Shown here piece after piece: positions 9,232 to 17,516 of a stretch of DNA of 64,000 nucleotides. The position numbers were made by a program, and so were the translations under genes. The notes beneath the pieces were generated by a model. The model saw only the letters and a list, made by a program, of their open reading frames with translations. It ran no database searches and was not told the DNA's origin. The stretch is from Cryobacterium luteum (GTDB lineage Bacteria; Actinomycetota; Actinomycetes; Actinomycetales; Microbacteriaceae). The stretch covers positions 124,001 to 188,000 of the forward strand of contig NZ_FOCN01000003.1 of assembly GCF_900110125.1 (NCBI RefSeq), written 5' to 3'. How positions within the stretch are numbered: the first letter of the stretch is position 1; every line of letters starts with the position of its first letter.

Positions 9232-9577
9232 GTCTCGTAACCCTTCATCGGAGCGAAGGCGGGTTGAGCTCAACCCATCCTTTGATAGTTGTGCAATTGT
9301 CGGCAACCATTTCGCTCCTGCCGGTCGCGCCGTGCTGGCGCTGGACCGCAAGCGAAATGTCACCCCCAGCGAGTTGGCCTGCTTAGTGCTGCCATCTCCC
9401 ACCCGGGGGCTCGCCGAACTACTGATTCACTGTGGGGAGCACCACAAGTATACGGAAGGAATGTATCGAGACGCTCGGAATGACGTGACATGGAGACACA
9501 AACCGCATTTGACCAAGGTGGAGCGTCGCGCCGGACGTGTCCTAGAATAGGAAGACTTGCCTAGCGTTAGAGGATTA
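9232..9577. promoter_or_regulatory. Divergent tkt/ctaB control region with a 16-bp palindrome
   Basis: This 346-bp spacer separates the two divergent starts and holds no convincing gene. The perfect palindrome GGGTTGAGCTCAACCC (9261-9276) lies 30 bp upstream of the tkt start, and partial AAGG/CCTT flanks (9256-9259, 9279-9282) extend the symmetry. It could be an operator or fold as a leader stem. Near ctaB, TAGAAT at 9543-9548 is a plausible -10 element; TTGACC at 9509-9514 is too far away (28 bp) to be its normal -35. Nothing else stands out. Confidence 0.7.
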
Positions 9578-10498
9578 ATGGACGTCGCCCTGAAGACCCC
9601 GGTCCGGAGCGGACCGCGCACACTGAAGCGCACCGTTAAGGCCTACGTCTCCCTGACCAAACCGCGAGTGGTCGAATTGCTCCTGGTGGTCACCGCCCCC
9701 ACCATGCTGCTCGCTGAGCGGGGAATCCCCAATCTGTGGCTGATCCTGGCCACACTCGTCGGCGGATCGCTCAGCGCCGGATCCGCCGGGGCGTTCAACT
9801 GCTATCTCGATCGCGATATCGATCGCCTCATGAAACGCACCAAGAACCGGCCGCTCGTCACTGGAGAACTGAGCGATCGGGAGGCTCTGATTTTTGCATG
9901 GGCGCTGGGTGCAGCATCCATTTTGTGGCTGGGACTTCTGACCAACTGGCTCGCCGCCGCACTGTCGTTCGGTGCCATTTTGCTCTACGTCGTGTTCTAC
10001 ACGATCATCCTCAAGCGTCGCACGCCGCAGAACATCGTCTGGGGCGGCGTCGCCGGCTGCATGCCCGTGCTCATCGGCTGGGCGGCTGTGACCAATGATG
10101 TGTCCTGGCCCCCGATCATCCTGTTCATGATCATCTTCCTGTGGACCCCGCCGCACTACTGGCCGCTGTCCATGAAATACCGCGCCGATTACCAGGCTGC
10201 CGGCGTTCCGATGCTCGCCGTGGTGCGGGGTCGTGCCCAGGTGGGCCTGCAGGTCATCCTCTATGCCTGGGCCACCGTAGCCTGCTCACTGCTTCTGATT
10301 CCCATCGCCGATATGGGGCTGCTGTACAGCTTCACCGCCCTCGTCACGGGTGGATGGTTCATCTACGAGACGCACCGCCTGTACAGCCTGGCTATCCGAC
10401 ACGAGCACGTGTCGCCGATGCGGGTGTTTCACGGTTCGATCGCCTACCTGACGCTGCTGTTCGTGGCTGTCGGAGTAGATCCGCTCCTGCCGTTCTAA
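9578..10498 (+). CDS. ctaB: Protohaem IX farnesyltransferase (haem O synthase)
   Basis: CtaB adds a farnesyl group to protohaem to make haem O for cytochrome oxidase. It is a UbiA-family integral membrane prenyltransferase with about nine hydrophobic segments. The first Asp-rich motif [15 protein letters not shown] and the loop [17 protein letters not shown] are visible. I chose the ATG at 9578 (306 residues, MDVALKT) which follows TTAGAGGA; a TTG seven codons upstream at 9557 with GGAAG before it is an alternative. It is divergent from tkt. CtaA, the next enzyme in the pathway, is encoded 1.6 kb away on the other strand. Confidence 0.95.
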   Translation: MDVALKTPVRSGPRTLKRTVKAYVSLTKPRVVELLLVVTAPTMLLAERGIPNLWLILATLVGGSLSAGSAGAFNCYLDRDIDRLMKRTKNRPLVTGELSDREALIFAWALGAASILWLGLLTNWLAAALSFGAILLYVVFYTIILKRRTPQNIVWGGVAGCMPVLIGWAAVTNDVSWPPIILFMIIFLWTPPHYWPLSMKYRADYQAAGVPMLAVVRGRAQVGLQVILYAWATVACSLLLIPIADMGLLYSFTALVTGGWFIYETHRLYSLAIRHEHVSPMRVFHGSIAYLTLLFVAVGVDPLLPF

Positions 10499-10529
10499 CC
10501 CCACCGCCCTCGTCCGCGCGCGGGCGGAG

Positions 10530-11117
10530 TCAGACGCGGCGAGTGAGCCGAGTATCGATTTTGCCGACGTCGGCGGTATGAATCACGACCGTGACCACTC
10601 GTCCAGCCAGGGCCATCGTCGTCGCGGTGAAATCGGACGCCGTGACGGTGATGGCGGGCAGGGCCGTGTCATCGACGACCAGATTGGACCGGTGTGCGAG
10701 GGCGAGTTCGATTTCCGCCTGCTGCTGGGTGTGCCTGGCGGCCCACAACTCCGACCCGAAGTCGTGCGGGTTCTTGGCGTAGTTCATGACGATGTACTGC
10801 AGATGCTGATTGAGCGCGTCGCGAATGGGGTCACCGCCACGACTGGTGGAGCCCGGCACGTCGGTGAAGACGAATCCGCGAAGTTCGGCGATGCCAACCG
10901 GGCCCGCCGGGGAATCTTCGAACCAGAAATTACCCAACGGATCGGCTAGCCAATAATGCGCCTGAGCCTCCAACGTGCGCCCGTGGTTGCCGTACCAACT
11001 CCAGCCACGCTCCTGAATCCGCGGTTGCGGAACAAAACCGAACACCGGCGGGCCGAACAAAGCAAGGCGCGCCGCGTCGTCTGGCGGCTTCCACTTGGCT
11101 CCCGGAGCGAGATGCAT
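10530..11117 (-). CDS. Conserved-looking protein of unknown function between ctaB and ctaA
   Basis: The 195-residue product is not one I recognise. It is Trp- and Tyr-rich in the first half (WSWYGNHG, HYWLADPLGNFWFEDSP) and lacks a signal peptide or membrane helix. The last third is a run of hydrophobic beta-like segments (VVDDTALPAITVTAS, MALAGRVVTVVIH). I chose the ATG at 11117 because TACTCT (11124-11129) lies exactly six bases upstream with no ribosome binding site, the leaderless arrangement seen repeatedly here; an upstream in-frame start (11159) adds 14 unlikely residues. It lies downstream of ctaA on the same strand and is convergent with ctaB. Confidence 0.75.
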   Translation of the reverse strand: MHLAPGAKWKPPDDAARLALFGPPVFGFVPQPRIQERGWSWYGNHGRTLEAQAHYWLADPLGNFWFEDSPAGPVGIAELRGFVFTDVPGSTSRGGDPIRDALNQHLQYIVMNYAKNPHDFGSELWAARHTQQQAEIELALAHRSNLVVDDTALPAITVTASDFTATTMALAGRVVTVVIHTADVGKIDTRLTRRV

Positions 11118-11164
11118 GTCTGGAGAGTACACCGGTGCACCCCGCCGGGGGAGAGCCACGCGGA

Positions 11165-12136
11165 CTAATTCCTCGCGGTCCCGTTCCCGGCAAACTCGGG
11201 GAGTGCGGCAGGATGACCGACCGGAGCCTTGAGGTTCAGTATGACCAGAGTCATCGCTGCAGCGAGCACGCAGGCCAGCACCATGTGCAGGCCGACGAGC
11301 ACCGGCGGCAGCCCCAGGTTCGCCTGCAGCAGTCCAACGACGATCTGCACGAGCTCGACCACCAGCAACGTCACAACGTAGGAACGAACGGGCAGCGTGC
11401 CGCGAACGGATGCCACGAGCAGCACGATCGTCAACACCAGCGTCGCGTAGCCCGGCCAGGCGTGCAGGTGCTCGAGCAGTTCGGCGTTGAAGCCGGTGCG
11501 CCCGGCGGCGGCATCGCCCGAGTGCGGTCCGGAAGCGGTGGTGAGAACGCCCATCATCACCGTCAGCGCCACGACGAAGCTCGTGGCGTGGGCCAGGCCG
11601 GCGAACCCAGCCGGAACGACGAGCGCGCGCGGCCCGGGGGCGAGGTAGACGCGGTGAACGAGCACCGTTGCAAAGCAGACCATGACGAGCGAGATCGTGA
11701 AGTGAAATCCGACGATGAACGGGTTGAGGCCGGTCAGCACGGTGACGCCGCCGACGAGCGCCTGCGCGAGAACGCCGGCCGCGAGAATCACGGCGAGAAC
11801 GAACAGGTCTTTGCGTTCCTTGCGCAAACGCCAGAGCAGAACAACTGCCGCGATCGCAATGATGCCGATCAGTCCGGTCATGGTGCGGTTCGCGAACTCA
11901 ATGACGCCGTGGATCCCCATCTCCGGGGTCGGCACGAGTGAACCGGCGACGCAGGTCGGCCAGGTTGGGCAGCCCAGGCCGGAGCCGGTGAGGCGAACGG
12001 CGCCTCCCGTTCCGACAATGAGAATCTCCGTCACGAGTGACAGCCAGGCGACCACCCGAATTCGTGCATCGATAGCGCTCGGTAGCCATTGGTATATCGC
12101 ATTCACCGGTTCTGCTCCCACTGTCTTGCTTCTCAT
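11165..12136 (-). CDS. ctaA: Haem A synthase (COX15/CtaA family)
   Basis: CtaA oxidises the C8 methyl of haem O to the formyl of haem A, completing the cofactor for aa3-type oxidase. The 323-residue protein has eight predicted membrane segments and the family landmarks GTGGAVRLTGSGLGCPTWP near residues 42-60 (with the conserved cysteine) and EFANRTMTG, plus conserved histidines in the paired helix bundles (HGVIEFANR, GFHFTISL, HLHAWPGYA). AGAAGG lies upstream of the ATG. It is divergent from the suf operon. Confidence 0.94.
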   Translation of the reverse strand: MRSKTVGAEPVNAIYQWLPSAIDARIRVVAWLSLVTEILIVGTGGAVRLTGSGLGCPTWPTCVAGSLVPTPEMGIHGVIEFANRTMTGLIGIIAIAAVVLLWRLRKERKDLFVLAVILAAGVLAQALVGGVTVLTGLNPFIVGFHFTISLVMVCFATVLVHRVYLAPGPRALVVPAGFAGLAHATSFVVALTVMMGVLTTASGPHSGDAAAGRTGFNAELLEHLHAWPGYATLVLTIVLLVASVRGTLPVRSYVVTLLVVELVQIVVGLLQANLGLPPVLVGLHMVLACVLAAAMTLVILNLKAPVGHPAALPEFAGNGTARN

Positions 12137-12457
12137 CGCGTGCCTTCTGATCGTGCCCTGTGCAAATGTGAATCGACCAGCAAAGCACGCGTATCGTGCT
12201 GATCAACCTGTAGAATTAGTATCTCCATGGAGATCTTCGTGCGGTCATGGTGATTGCACGTTGTGGTCGGAACCGAACAGCCTCACCGAGGTCTGGCTGG
12301 CTCCGGTTCGTTTCTTGCTCCATGAATATTCTAGGTACGCAACGAAGCTGTCCACACAACCCGTTCCCCGTGGTCTCCACTGACTTGATCAGTACGGCGG
12401 CCCCGCGGGAATGACCGGACTAATATCCGGGTTGTGCTGGGTAGAGAAGAGGTAATT
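12137..12457. promoter_or_regulatory. Divergent ctaA/sufB control region
   Basis: The 321-bp spacer has no supportable gene; in particular no SufR-type regulator is encoded here. A cluster near the ctaA end holds TAGAAT (12211-12216), TAGTAT (12217-12222) and a perfect 14-bp palindrome (12221-12234, listed separately), reading toward sufB. If that promoter is used, sufB has a leader of about 230 nt. A second inverted repeat, ACTGA-N5-TCAGT, lies near 12380. AGAGG precedes the sufB ATG. Confidence 0.6.
12221..12234. promoter_or_regulatory. Perfect palindrome ATCTCCATGGAGAT, candidate operator for suf
   Basis: The 14-bp sequence is its own reverse complement and overlaps the 3' end of a TAGTAT -10-like hexamer, where a repressor would block polymerase. 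No regulator can be named from sequence alone; it does not match the iron-sulfur regulator sites I know. Confidence 0.55.
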
Positions 12458-13876
12458 ATGTCGGATGTCCTGCTCGACCGTCCCGACCTTGAGGGGATCG
12501 GTACCTACGAATTCGGGTGGGCCGACTCCGACAAGGCCGGCGCATCCGCTCGCCGTGGTATTTCCCCCGAGGTCGTCACCGACATCTCGAACCTGAAGTC
12601 CGAGCCGGACTGGATGCTGCAGCGACGCCTCAAGGCCCTGCAACTGTTCGAACGTAAGCCCATGCCCACCTGGGGCGCGGATCTCTCGGAGATTGACTTC
12701 GACAACATCAAGTACTTCGTGCGCTCGACGGAGAAGCAGGCCCAGACCTGGGAAGACCTGCCCGACGACATCAAGAACACCTACGAGAAGCTCGGCATCC
12801 CCGAAGCCGAGCGCCAGCGCCTCGTCTCCGGTGTCGCCGCGCAGTACGAATCCGAAGTGGTCTATCACCAGATTAACGAGGAGCTCGAAGCCCAGGGCGT
12901 CATCTTCATGGACACCGACACGGCGCTCAAAGAGCACCCGGAATTTTTCGAAGAGTACTTCGGCACCATCATCCCCTCCGGCGACAACAAGTTCGCCGCG
13001 CTCAACACGGCCGTCTGGTCCGGCGGATCCTTCGTCTACGTGCCGCCCGGCGTGCACGTCGAGATCCCGCTGCAGGCCTACTTCCGCATCAACACGGAGA
13101 ACATGGGCCAGTTCGAGCGCACGCTCATCATCGCCGACGAGGGCAGCTACGTGCACTACATCGAGGGCTGCACCGCCCCGATCTACAAGTCTGACTCGCT
13201 GCACTCCGCTGTGGTCGAGATCGTCGTGAAGAAGAACGCCCGCGTTCGCTACACGACCATTCAGAACTGGTCGAACAACGTCTACAACCTCGTCACCAAG
13301 CGGGCCACGGCCGGCGAAGGTGCAACGATGGAATGGATCGACGGCAACATCGGCTCCAAGGTCACCATGAAGTACCCGTCGATCTACCTTATGGGCGAGC
13401 ACGCCAAGGGCGAGACGCTCTCGGTGGCCTTCGCCGGCCCCGGCCAGCACCAGGACGCCGGCGCCAAGATGATCCACATGGCTCCGTACACGCAGTCGTC
13501 GATCGTCTCCAAGTCCATCGCTCGCGGTGGTGGCCGCAGTGGCTACCGCGGCGAGGTTCGAGTGGATGCTGCCGCGCACCACTCCGCCAACACCGTGCGC
13601 TGTGACGCCCTCCTGGTCGACACCCAGTCGCGCTCCGACACCTACCCGTCCATCGACATCCGTGTCGATGACGTGCAACTCGGCCACGAGGCCACCGTTT
13701 CCCGCGTCAGCGAAGAGCAGCTGTTCTACCTGATGAGCCGCGGTATGCCCGAAGACGAAGCCATGGCCATGATCGTTCGCGGATTCATCGAACCGATCGC
13801 CCGGGAGCTCCCGATGGAGTACGCCCTCGAACTCAACAAGCTCATTGAAATGGGCATGGAAGGATCCGTCGGCTAA
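12458..13876 (+). CDS. sufB: Fe-S cluster assembly protein SufB
   Basis: SufB is the scaffold core subunit of the SufBCD complex that builds iron-sulfur clusters. The 472-residue product begins [20 protein letters not shown] and shows the N-terminal SufB domain, the beta-helix core ([29 protein letters not shown] with the conserved cysteine) and the C-terminal helices ([19 protein letters not shown]). The start chosen is the ATG at 12458 with AGAGG upstream rather than a GTG eight codons earlier. The stop is immediately followed by sufD. It is the first gene of a five-gene suf operon. Confidence 0.97.
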   Translation: MSDVLLDRPDLEGIGTYEFGWADSDKAGASARRGISPEVVTDISNLKSEPDWMLQRRLKALQLFERKPMPTWGADLSEIDFDNIKYFVRSTEKQAQTWEDLPDDIKNTYEKLGIPEAERQRLVSGVAAQYESEVVYHQINEELEAQGVIFMDTDTALKEHPEFFEEYFGTIIPSGDNKFAALNTAVWSGGSFVYVPPGVHVEIPLQAYFRINTENMGQFERTLIIADEGSYVHYIEGCTAPIYKSDSLHSAVVEIVVKKNARVRYTTIQNWSNNVYNLVTKRATAGEGATMEWIDGNIGSKVTMKYPSIYLMGEHAKGETLSVAFAGPGQHQDAGAKMIHMAPYTQSSIVSKSIARGGGRSGYRGEVRVDAAAHHSANTVRCDALLVDTQSRSDTYPSIDIRVDDVQLGHEATVSRVSEEQLFYLMSRGMPEDEAMAMIVRGFIEPIARELPMEYALELNKLIEMGMEGSVG

Positions 13877-15124
13877 ATGTCCGCCGCTTCAGCGCTTTCG
13901 AAGAGCGCTTCAAAAACTGTGCCCGAATCAACCACCCCCACCGCCGACTCGTCGACCCTTCCGGTCGGCCAGCACGGAATCAAGGAACACTCCGACGGAC
14001 GTTTCGGCTACGTACCGGTGCAAACCCGCTCTGCCCGCTTCAAAAGTGTCAACGTGGCCGACTTCGAGGCCGTCACCGGCCGCGAAGCGGTCTGGAAGCA
14101 CTCGCCCGTCGCGAAGTTCACCGACCTCACCGCGGGTGCCCTCGACGGCTCGCGTTACACCGTCGAATCCACCCCGTCAGCGGACGTGTCCGTTGAATGG
14201 GTGCCCAGAACGGATGCCCGCATCGGCACCGCCGGACTGCCGGAGGAACGCGCCGCCGCCAACGCCTGGTCGGCCTTCGACGAAGCCCTCGCCGTCACGG
14301 TGAGCGGTGAGGAAGCCAAGGAGATCACGGTCACCCGATCGGGCCTGGGCACCATCGCTCGTGGCGCGCACACAATCATCGAGGCCAAACCCTTCAGCCA
14401 GGCCACGGTCATCCTGCACAACACCGGCGACGCCCGGCTCAGCGAGAACGTCGAGATCATCCTCGGCGAGTCCGCGAACCTCACGGTCGTCTCGCTGCAG
14501 GAATGGGACGATTCCGCGGTGCACCTGGCCAACCATTTCGCATCCGTCGGTCGCGACGCGCGTCTCAAGCATGTCGTCGTTTCCCTCGGCGGCAGCATCG
14601 TGCGGGTCAACCCCTCGGTGCGTCTGGCCGGTCCCGGCTCCGACACGTTGCTCCTCGGCCTGTACTTCGCAGACGCCGGTCAGCATCTGGAACAGCAGGT
14701 GTACGTCTTCCACGACGCCCCCAGAAGCCGCAGCCGCGTCAACTATAAGGGCGCGCTGCAGGGCCAGGACGCTCGCACGGTCTGGATCGGCGACGTTCTG
14801 ATCGGCAACAAGGCCGCCGGCACCGACAGCTATGAACAGAACCGCAACCTTGTGCTCAGCGAGGGTACCCGCGCCGATTCCATCCCCAACCTGGAGATCG
14901 AAACCGGCGATATCGTCGGGGCCGGACACGCCAGTGCCACCGGGCGGTTCGACGACGAGCAGCTGTTCTACCTCCAGTCTCGCGGCATCACCGAGGAAGA
15001 AGCGCGACGCCTGGTCGTGCGCGGTTTCCTGACCGAGGTCGTGCAGCAGATTGGTTCCCCCGAACTTGAAGCTCGGTTGCAACTCGCAATCGAGGCCGAA
15101 CTTATTGGAACGGACGACAAGTAA
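13877..15124 (+). CDS. sufD: Fe-S cluster assembly protein SufD
   Basis: SufD is the paralogue and partner of SufB in the SufBC2D scaffold. The 415-residue protein shows the beta-helix core (SVRLAGPGSDTLLLGLYFAD, ARTVWIGDVLIGNKAAGTD) and the conserved C-terminal ending IVGAGHASATGRFDDEQLFY then RGITEEEARRLVVRGFL, parallel to SufB. A conserved-type histidine in GAGHASA may be part of the SufB-SufD interface cluster site. Its ATG starts at the base after the sufB stop, so translation is directly coupled. Confidence 0.96.
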   Translation: MSAASALSKSASKTVPESTTPTADSSTLPVGQHGIKEHSDGRFGYVPVQTRSARFKSVNVADFEAVTGREAVWKHSPVAKFTDLTAGALDGSRYTVESTPSADVSVEWVPRTDARIGTAGLPEERAAANAWSAFDEALAVTVSGEEAKEITVTRSGLGTIARGAHTIIEAKPFSQATVILHNTGDARLSENVEIILGESANLTVVSLQEWDDSAVHLANHFASVGRDARLKHVVVSLGGSIVRVNPSVRLAGPGSDTLLLGLYFADAGQHLEQQVYVFHDAPRSRSRVNYKGALQGQDARTVWIGDVLIGNKAAGTDSYEQNRNLVLSEGTRADSIPNLEIETGDIVGAGHASATGRFDDEQLFYLQSRGITEEEARRLVVRGFLTEVVQQIGSPELEARLQLAIEAELIGTDDK

Positions 15125-15126
15125 GC

Positions 15127-15453
15127 ATGGCCGCAACGAAGATCTGCGCTCTCGATGAGCTCGAAGTAAACCACGCCGTCAAGGTCGAAATCGACGGGGT
15201 CGCTATCGCCCTCGTGCGTGACGCCGCGGGCGACGTCTTCGCCATCGGTGATACCTGCACGCACGGTGACATCTCCCTGTCCGAGGGATTCGTGGAAGGC
15301 CAGACTCTCGAGTGCTGGGCACACGGCTCAATGTTCTCCCTCACCACAGGCAAGCCGCTGTCTCTGCCGGCCTATGATCCGGTCCCGGTTTACAACGTGG
15401 AACTCATCGACGGGTTCGTCTTCGTCGATCCGTCCGTCACCGTCGCGGTCTGA
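15127..15453 (+). CDS. Rieske [2Fe-2S] ferredoxin-like protein in the suf operon
   Basis: This 108-residue protein carries the Rieske ligand pattern C-x-H (CTHGDISLSEGFVEG) and C-x2-H (ECWAHGSMFSLTTG) about 17 residues apart, the spacing of soluble Rieske ferredoxins such as dioxygenase electron-transfer components. The rest is the compact beta fold (KVEIDGVAIALVRDAAGDVFA, PVYNVELIDGFVFVDP). No oxygenase is nearby. It starts 2 bp after the sufD stop and is followed by sufC, so it is an operon member that may accept or donate electrons during cluster assembly; that role is inferred only from position. Confidence 0.9.
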   Translation: MAATKICALDELEVNHAVKVEIDGVAIALVRDAAGDVFAIGDTCTHGDISLSEGFVEGQTLECWAHGSMFSLTTGKPLSLPAYDPVPVYNVELIDGFVFVDPSVTVAV

Positions 15454-15518
15454 ACCTGCCTCACGCAGCGACCGCCCCACCAGCTCATTTTTAGAATTCA
15501 GAAAGGAATATGACAGTC

Positions 15519-16283
15519 ATGTCTGTTCTTGAGATCAAAGACCTGCACGTCAGTGTCGAGACCGACCAGGGCACCAAGCAGATTCTGCGCGGCGTCAACC
15601 TCACCATCAACGAGGGCGAAATCCACGCCATCATGGGCCCGAACGGCTCCGGCAAGTCCACCCTCGCCTACACGATCGCCGGGCACCCCAAATATCACGT
15701 CGAGAGCGGCTCCATCCTGCTCGACGGCGCCGAAGTGCTCACCATGACAGTGGATGCCCGCGCTCGCGCCGGTCTATTCCTCGCCATGCAGTACCCGGTG
15801 GAGATCCCCGGAGTGACCGTCACGAACTTCCTCCGTACGGCCAAGACGGCCATCGAGGGTGAAGCCCCGCCGATCCGCACCTGGATCAAGGACGTTCGTC
15901 AGGCGATGACCAACCTGCGCATGGACAAGACTTTTGCCGAGCGCAACGTCAACGAGGGCTTCTCCGGTGGAGAGAAGAAGCGCAACGAGATCCTGCAGCT
16001 TGAACTGCTCAAGCCCAAGTTTGCCGTGCTTGACGAGACCGACTCCGGCCTCGACGTCGACGCATTGAAGATCGTATCCGAGGGTGTCAACCGTGCCAAA
16101 GCCAACACCGGCCTCGGTCTGCTTCTGATCACGCATTACACGCGCATTCTGCGGTACATCCACCCGGACTTCGTACACGTATTCGTCAACGGTAAGATCG
16201 CCGAACAGGGCGGCCCAGAACTCGCCGACCGTCTCGAGGACGAGGGCTACGATCGCTTTCTCGTTCCGTCGAACGTAGGCTGA
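15519..16283 (+). CDS. sufC: Fe-S cluster assembly ATPase SufC
   Basis: SufC is the ABC-type ATPase that drives conformational change in SufBD. The 254-residue protein has Walker A GPNGSGKST near residues 36-44, the SufC-type signature FSGGEKKRNEILQ and Walker B PKFAVLDETDSGLDVDAL, where the DETDSG form is characteristic of SufC. The start MSVLEIKDLHVSV at 15519 suits the family and sits about 11 nt after GAAAGGA; an ATG three codons earlier (15510) is also possible but too close to that site. A 65-bp gap separates it from the Rieske gene. Confidence 0.96.
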   Translation: MSVLEIKDLHVSVETDQGTKQILRGVNLTINEGEIHAIMGPNGSGKSTLAYTIAGHPKYHVESGSILLDGAEVLTMTVDARARAGLFLAMQYPVEIPGVTVTNFLRTAKTAIEGEAPPIRTWIKDVRQAMTNLRMDKTFAERNVNEGFSGGEKKRNEILQLELLKPKFAVLDETDSGLDVDALKIVSEGVNRAKANTGLGLLLITHYTRILRYIHPDFVHVFVNGKIAEQGGPELADRLEDEGYDRFLVPSNVG

Positions 16284-16287
16284 TCCC

Positions 16288-16617
16288 ATGGCCTCCACAC
16301 TCAGTCCGGCGCGCTTCGATGAAATCGAAGAAGCCCTCAAAGACGTCATGGACCCGGAACTCGGCATCAATGTCGTCGACCTCGGGCTCATCTACGACCT
16401 CGGCTGGGACGACGAGAACAACGCGCTCATTATCCATATGACCCTCACCTCGGCCGGCTGCCCGCTGACCGATGTGCTCGAGGAGCAGACGGCCGAGGCG
16501 CTGGACGGCGTCGTCGACCAGTTCCGTATCAACTGGGTCTGGATGCCGCCGTGGGGTCCGGAGAAGATCACCGACGACGGTCGGGACATGATGCGGGCCC
16601 TCGGCTTCGCCATGTAA
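16288..16617 (+). CDS. sufT: MIP18/DUF59-type iron-sulfur maturation factor (SufT-like)
   Basis: The 109-residue protein is a DUF59/MIP18-family member, a group that helps mature Fe-S proteins. It has the family opening VMDPELGINVVDLGLIYDL (residues about 19-37), the hallmark cysteine in TSAGCPLTD, and the C-terminal WVWMPPWGPEKITDDG. It starts 4 bp after sufC and is the last gene before a strong terminator. In many actinobacteria sufS and sufU lie between sufC and this gene; both are absent here, so the cysteine desulfurase must be encoded elsewhere. Confidence 0.92.
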   Translation: MASTLSPARFDEIEEALKDVMDPELGINVVDLGLIYDLGWDDENNALIIHMTLTSAGCPLTDVLEEQTAEALDGVVDQFRINWVWMPPWGPEKITDDGRDMMRALGFAM

Positions 16618-16633
16618 CACTGGTTCTAACTTG

Positions 16634-16671
16634 AAGGCCCCGCCAGCAACCGCCGGCGGGGCCTTCGGTTT
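16634..16671 (+). terminator. Terminator of the suf operon
   Basis: AAGGCCCCGCC (16634-16644) pairs perfectly with GGCGGGGCCTT (16655-16665) around a 10-nt loop and is followed by CGGTTT. It lies 17 bp after the sufT stop. Confidence 0.85.
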
Positions 16672-16768
16672 AGGTGGGGGTCGCGTCGGAACCGTATCCC
16701 TCGTTCGGCTCGACCGCATTCCGAACGTTAGTAAGTGCATCTATTCACTGGAACGATACGCTAGTTGC

Positions 16769-17398
16769 ATGGATATAGTGGAGAACGGGGCCACAAGGCG
16801 ACGCGCGGCGCAGGCGGCGAGCACCCGGGCGGAGATCGTCATGGCAGCCGGGCGGCTCATGCTGGAGCGGGGCTATGTGGGTACGTCGGTCGCCGCGATC
16901 GCGGCCGAGGCCGGCGTGGTGGTGCAAACCATTTACAACTCGGTGGGGTCGAAGGCCGAACTGCTGGCCGCAGTTCTGGACCGGGTGGCCGCTGAGCCGG
17001 GGGCGCCGGCGCTGCTGTCGGGAGCGACCCGGGAACGCATTGCCGAAGCGCGCACCGCGACCGAGGTCATCCGCATTCTGGCCCGGTCGAGCGCGCTGGT
17101 GAACGAACGCACCTCGGGCATTCTGCGCATCGTCAGCGAAGCTGCCGTCGTTGATCCCGACGTGGGGGAGTTCGAGCAGAAGCGCGACGCCGCACGGCTG
17201 CACGGCTTCGGCGAGGTGGCGGCGGCGCTCCGGGAGAAGCGGGGATTGCGCGGCGGCATCAGCGACCACGAGGCGGCGGCGACGATGTGGGCTCTGGCTC
17301 ACCCGCACACGTTTCGGACGCTCGTTCTGTCGCTGGGCTGGTCGACCGAGGCCTACCTCAACTGGCTGGAAAAGTCGCTGCTGGCAGCCCTGCTCTAG
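16769..17398 (+). CDS. TetR-family transcriptional regulator
   Basis: The 209-residue protein has the TetR helix-turn-helix near residues 12-58 (AAQAASTRAEIVMAAGRLML, GYVGTSVAAIAAEAGVVVQT, IYNSVGSKAELLAAV) and a ligand-binding C-terminal domain of unknown specificity. I place the start at the ATG at 16769 since the longer open frame runs back through the suf terminator; TACGCT (16757-16762) lies six bases upstream, consistent with a leaderless transcript. An imperfect inverted repeat at 16726-16755 overlaps this promoter and could be an autoregulatory site. The ABC-F gene follows on the same strand. Confidence 0.9.
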   Translation: MDIVENGATRRRAAQAASTRAEIVMAAGRLMLERGYVGTSVAAIAAEAGVVVQTIYNSVGSKAELLAAVLDRVAAEPGAPALLSGATRERIAEARTATEVIRILARSSALVNERTSGILRIVSEAAVVDPDVGEFEQKRDAARLHGFGEVAAALREKRGLRGGISDHEAAATMWALAHPHTFRTLVLSLGWSTEAYLNWLEKSLLAALL

Positions 17399-17442
17399 GT
17401 CGGCCAAGGGCACCGGTGTGCCGAGCACAGCCTGAAGGCAAA

Positions 17443-17477
17443 TATACTAGTGAGTTGGACCGCTTCGGCCCACTCAC
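17443..17477 (+). promoter_or_regulatory. Promoter -10 and adjacent 28-bp inverted repeat before the ABC-F gene
   Basis: TATACT (17443-17448) is a good -10 hexamer. Directly after it GTGAGT (17450-17455) pairs with ACTCAC (17472-17477), with further inner pairing (GG/CC and CCG/CGG). The position at the expected start of transcription suits either an operator or a leader hairpin. Confidence 0.55.
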
Positions 17478-17516
17478 ACTTCTCACCCGTACCAACACTT
17501 CGAATGGACTATTGCT

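Noticed and set aside
9509-9548. TTGACC and TAGAAT as a normal sigma-70 promoter for ctaB
   Set aside because: The spacing is 28 bp, too long for a standard promoter; only the -10-like hexamer is kept as a possibility.
12389-13687. Long minus-strand open frame opposite sufB (432 codons)
   Set aside because: It is the antisense shadow of sufB, with a His/Val/Leu-rich composition unlike a real protein.
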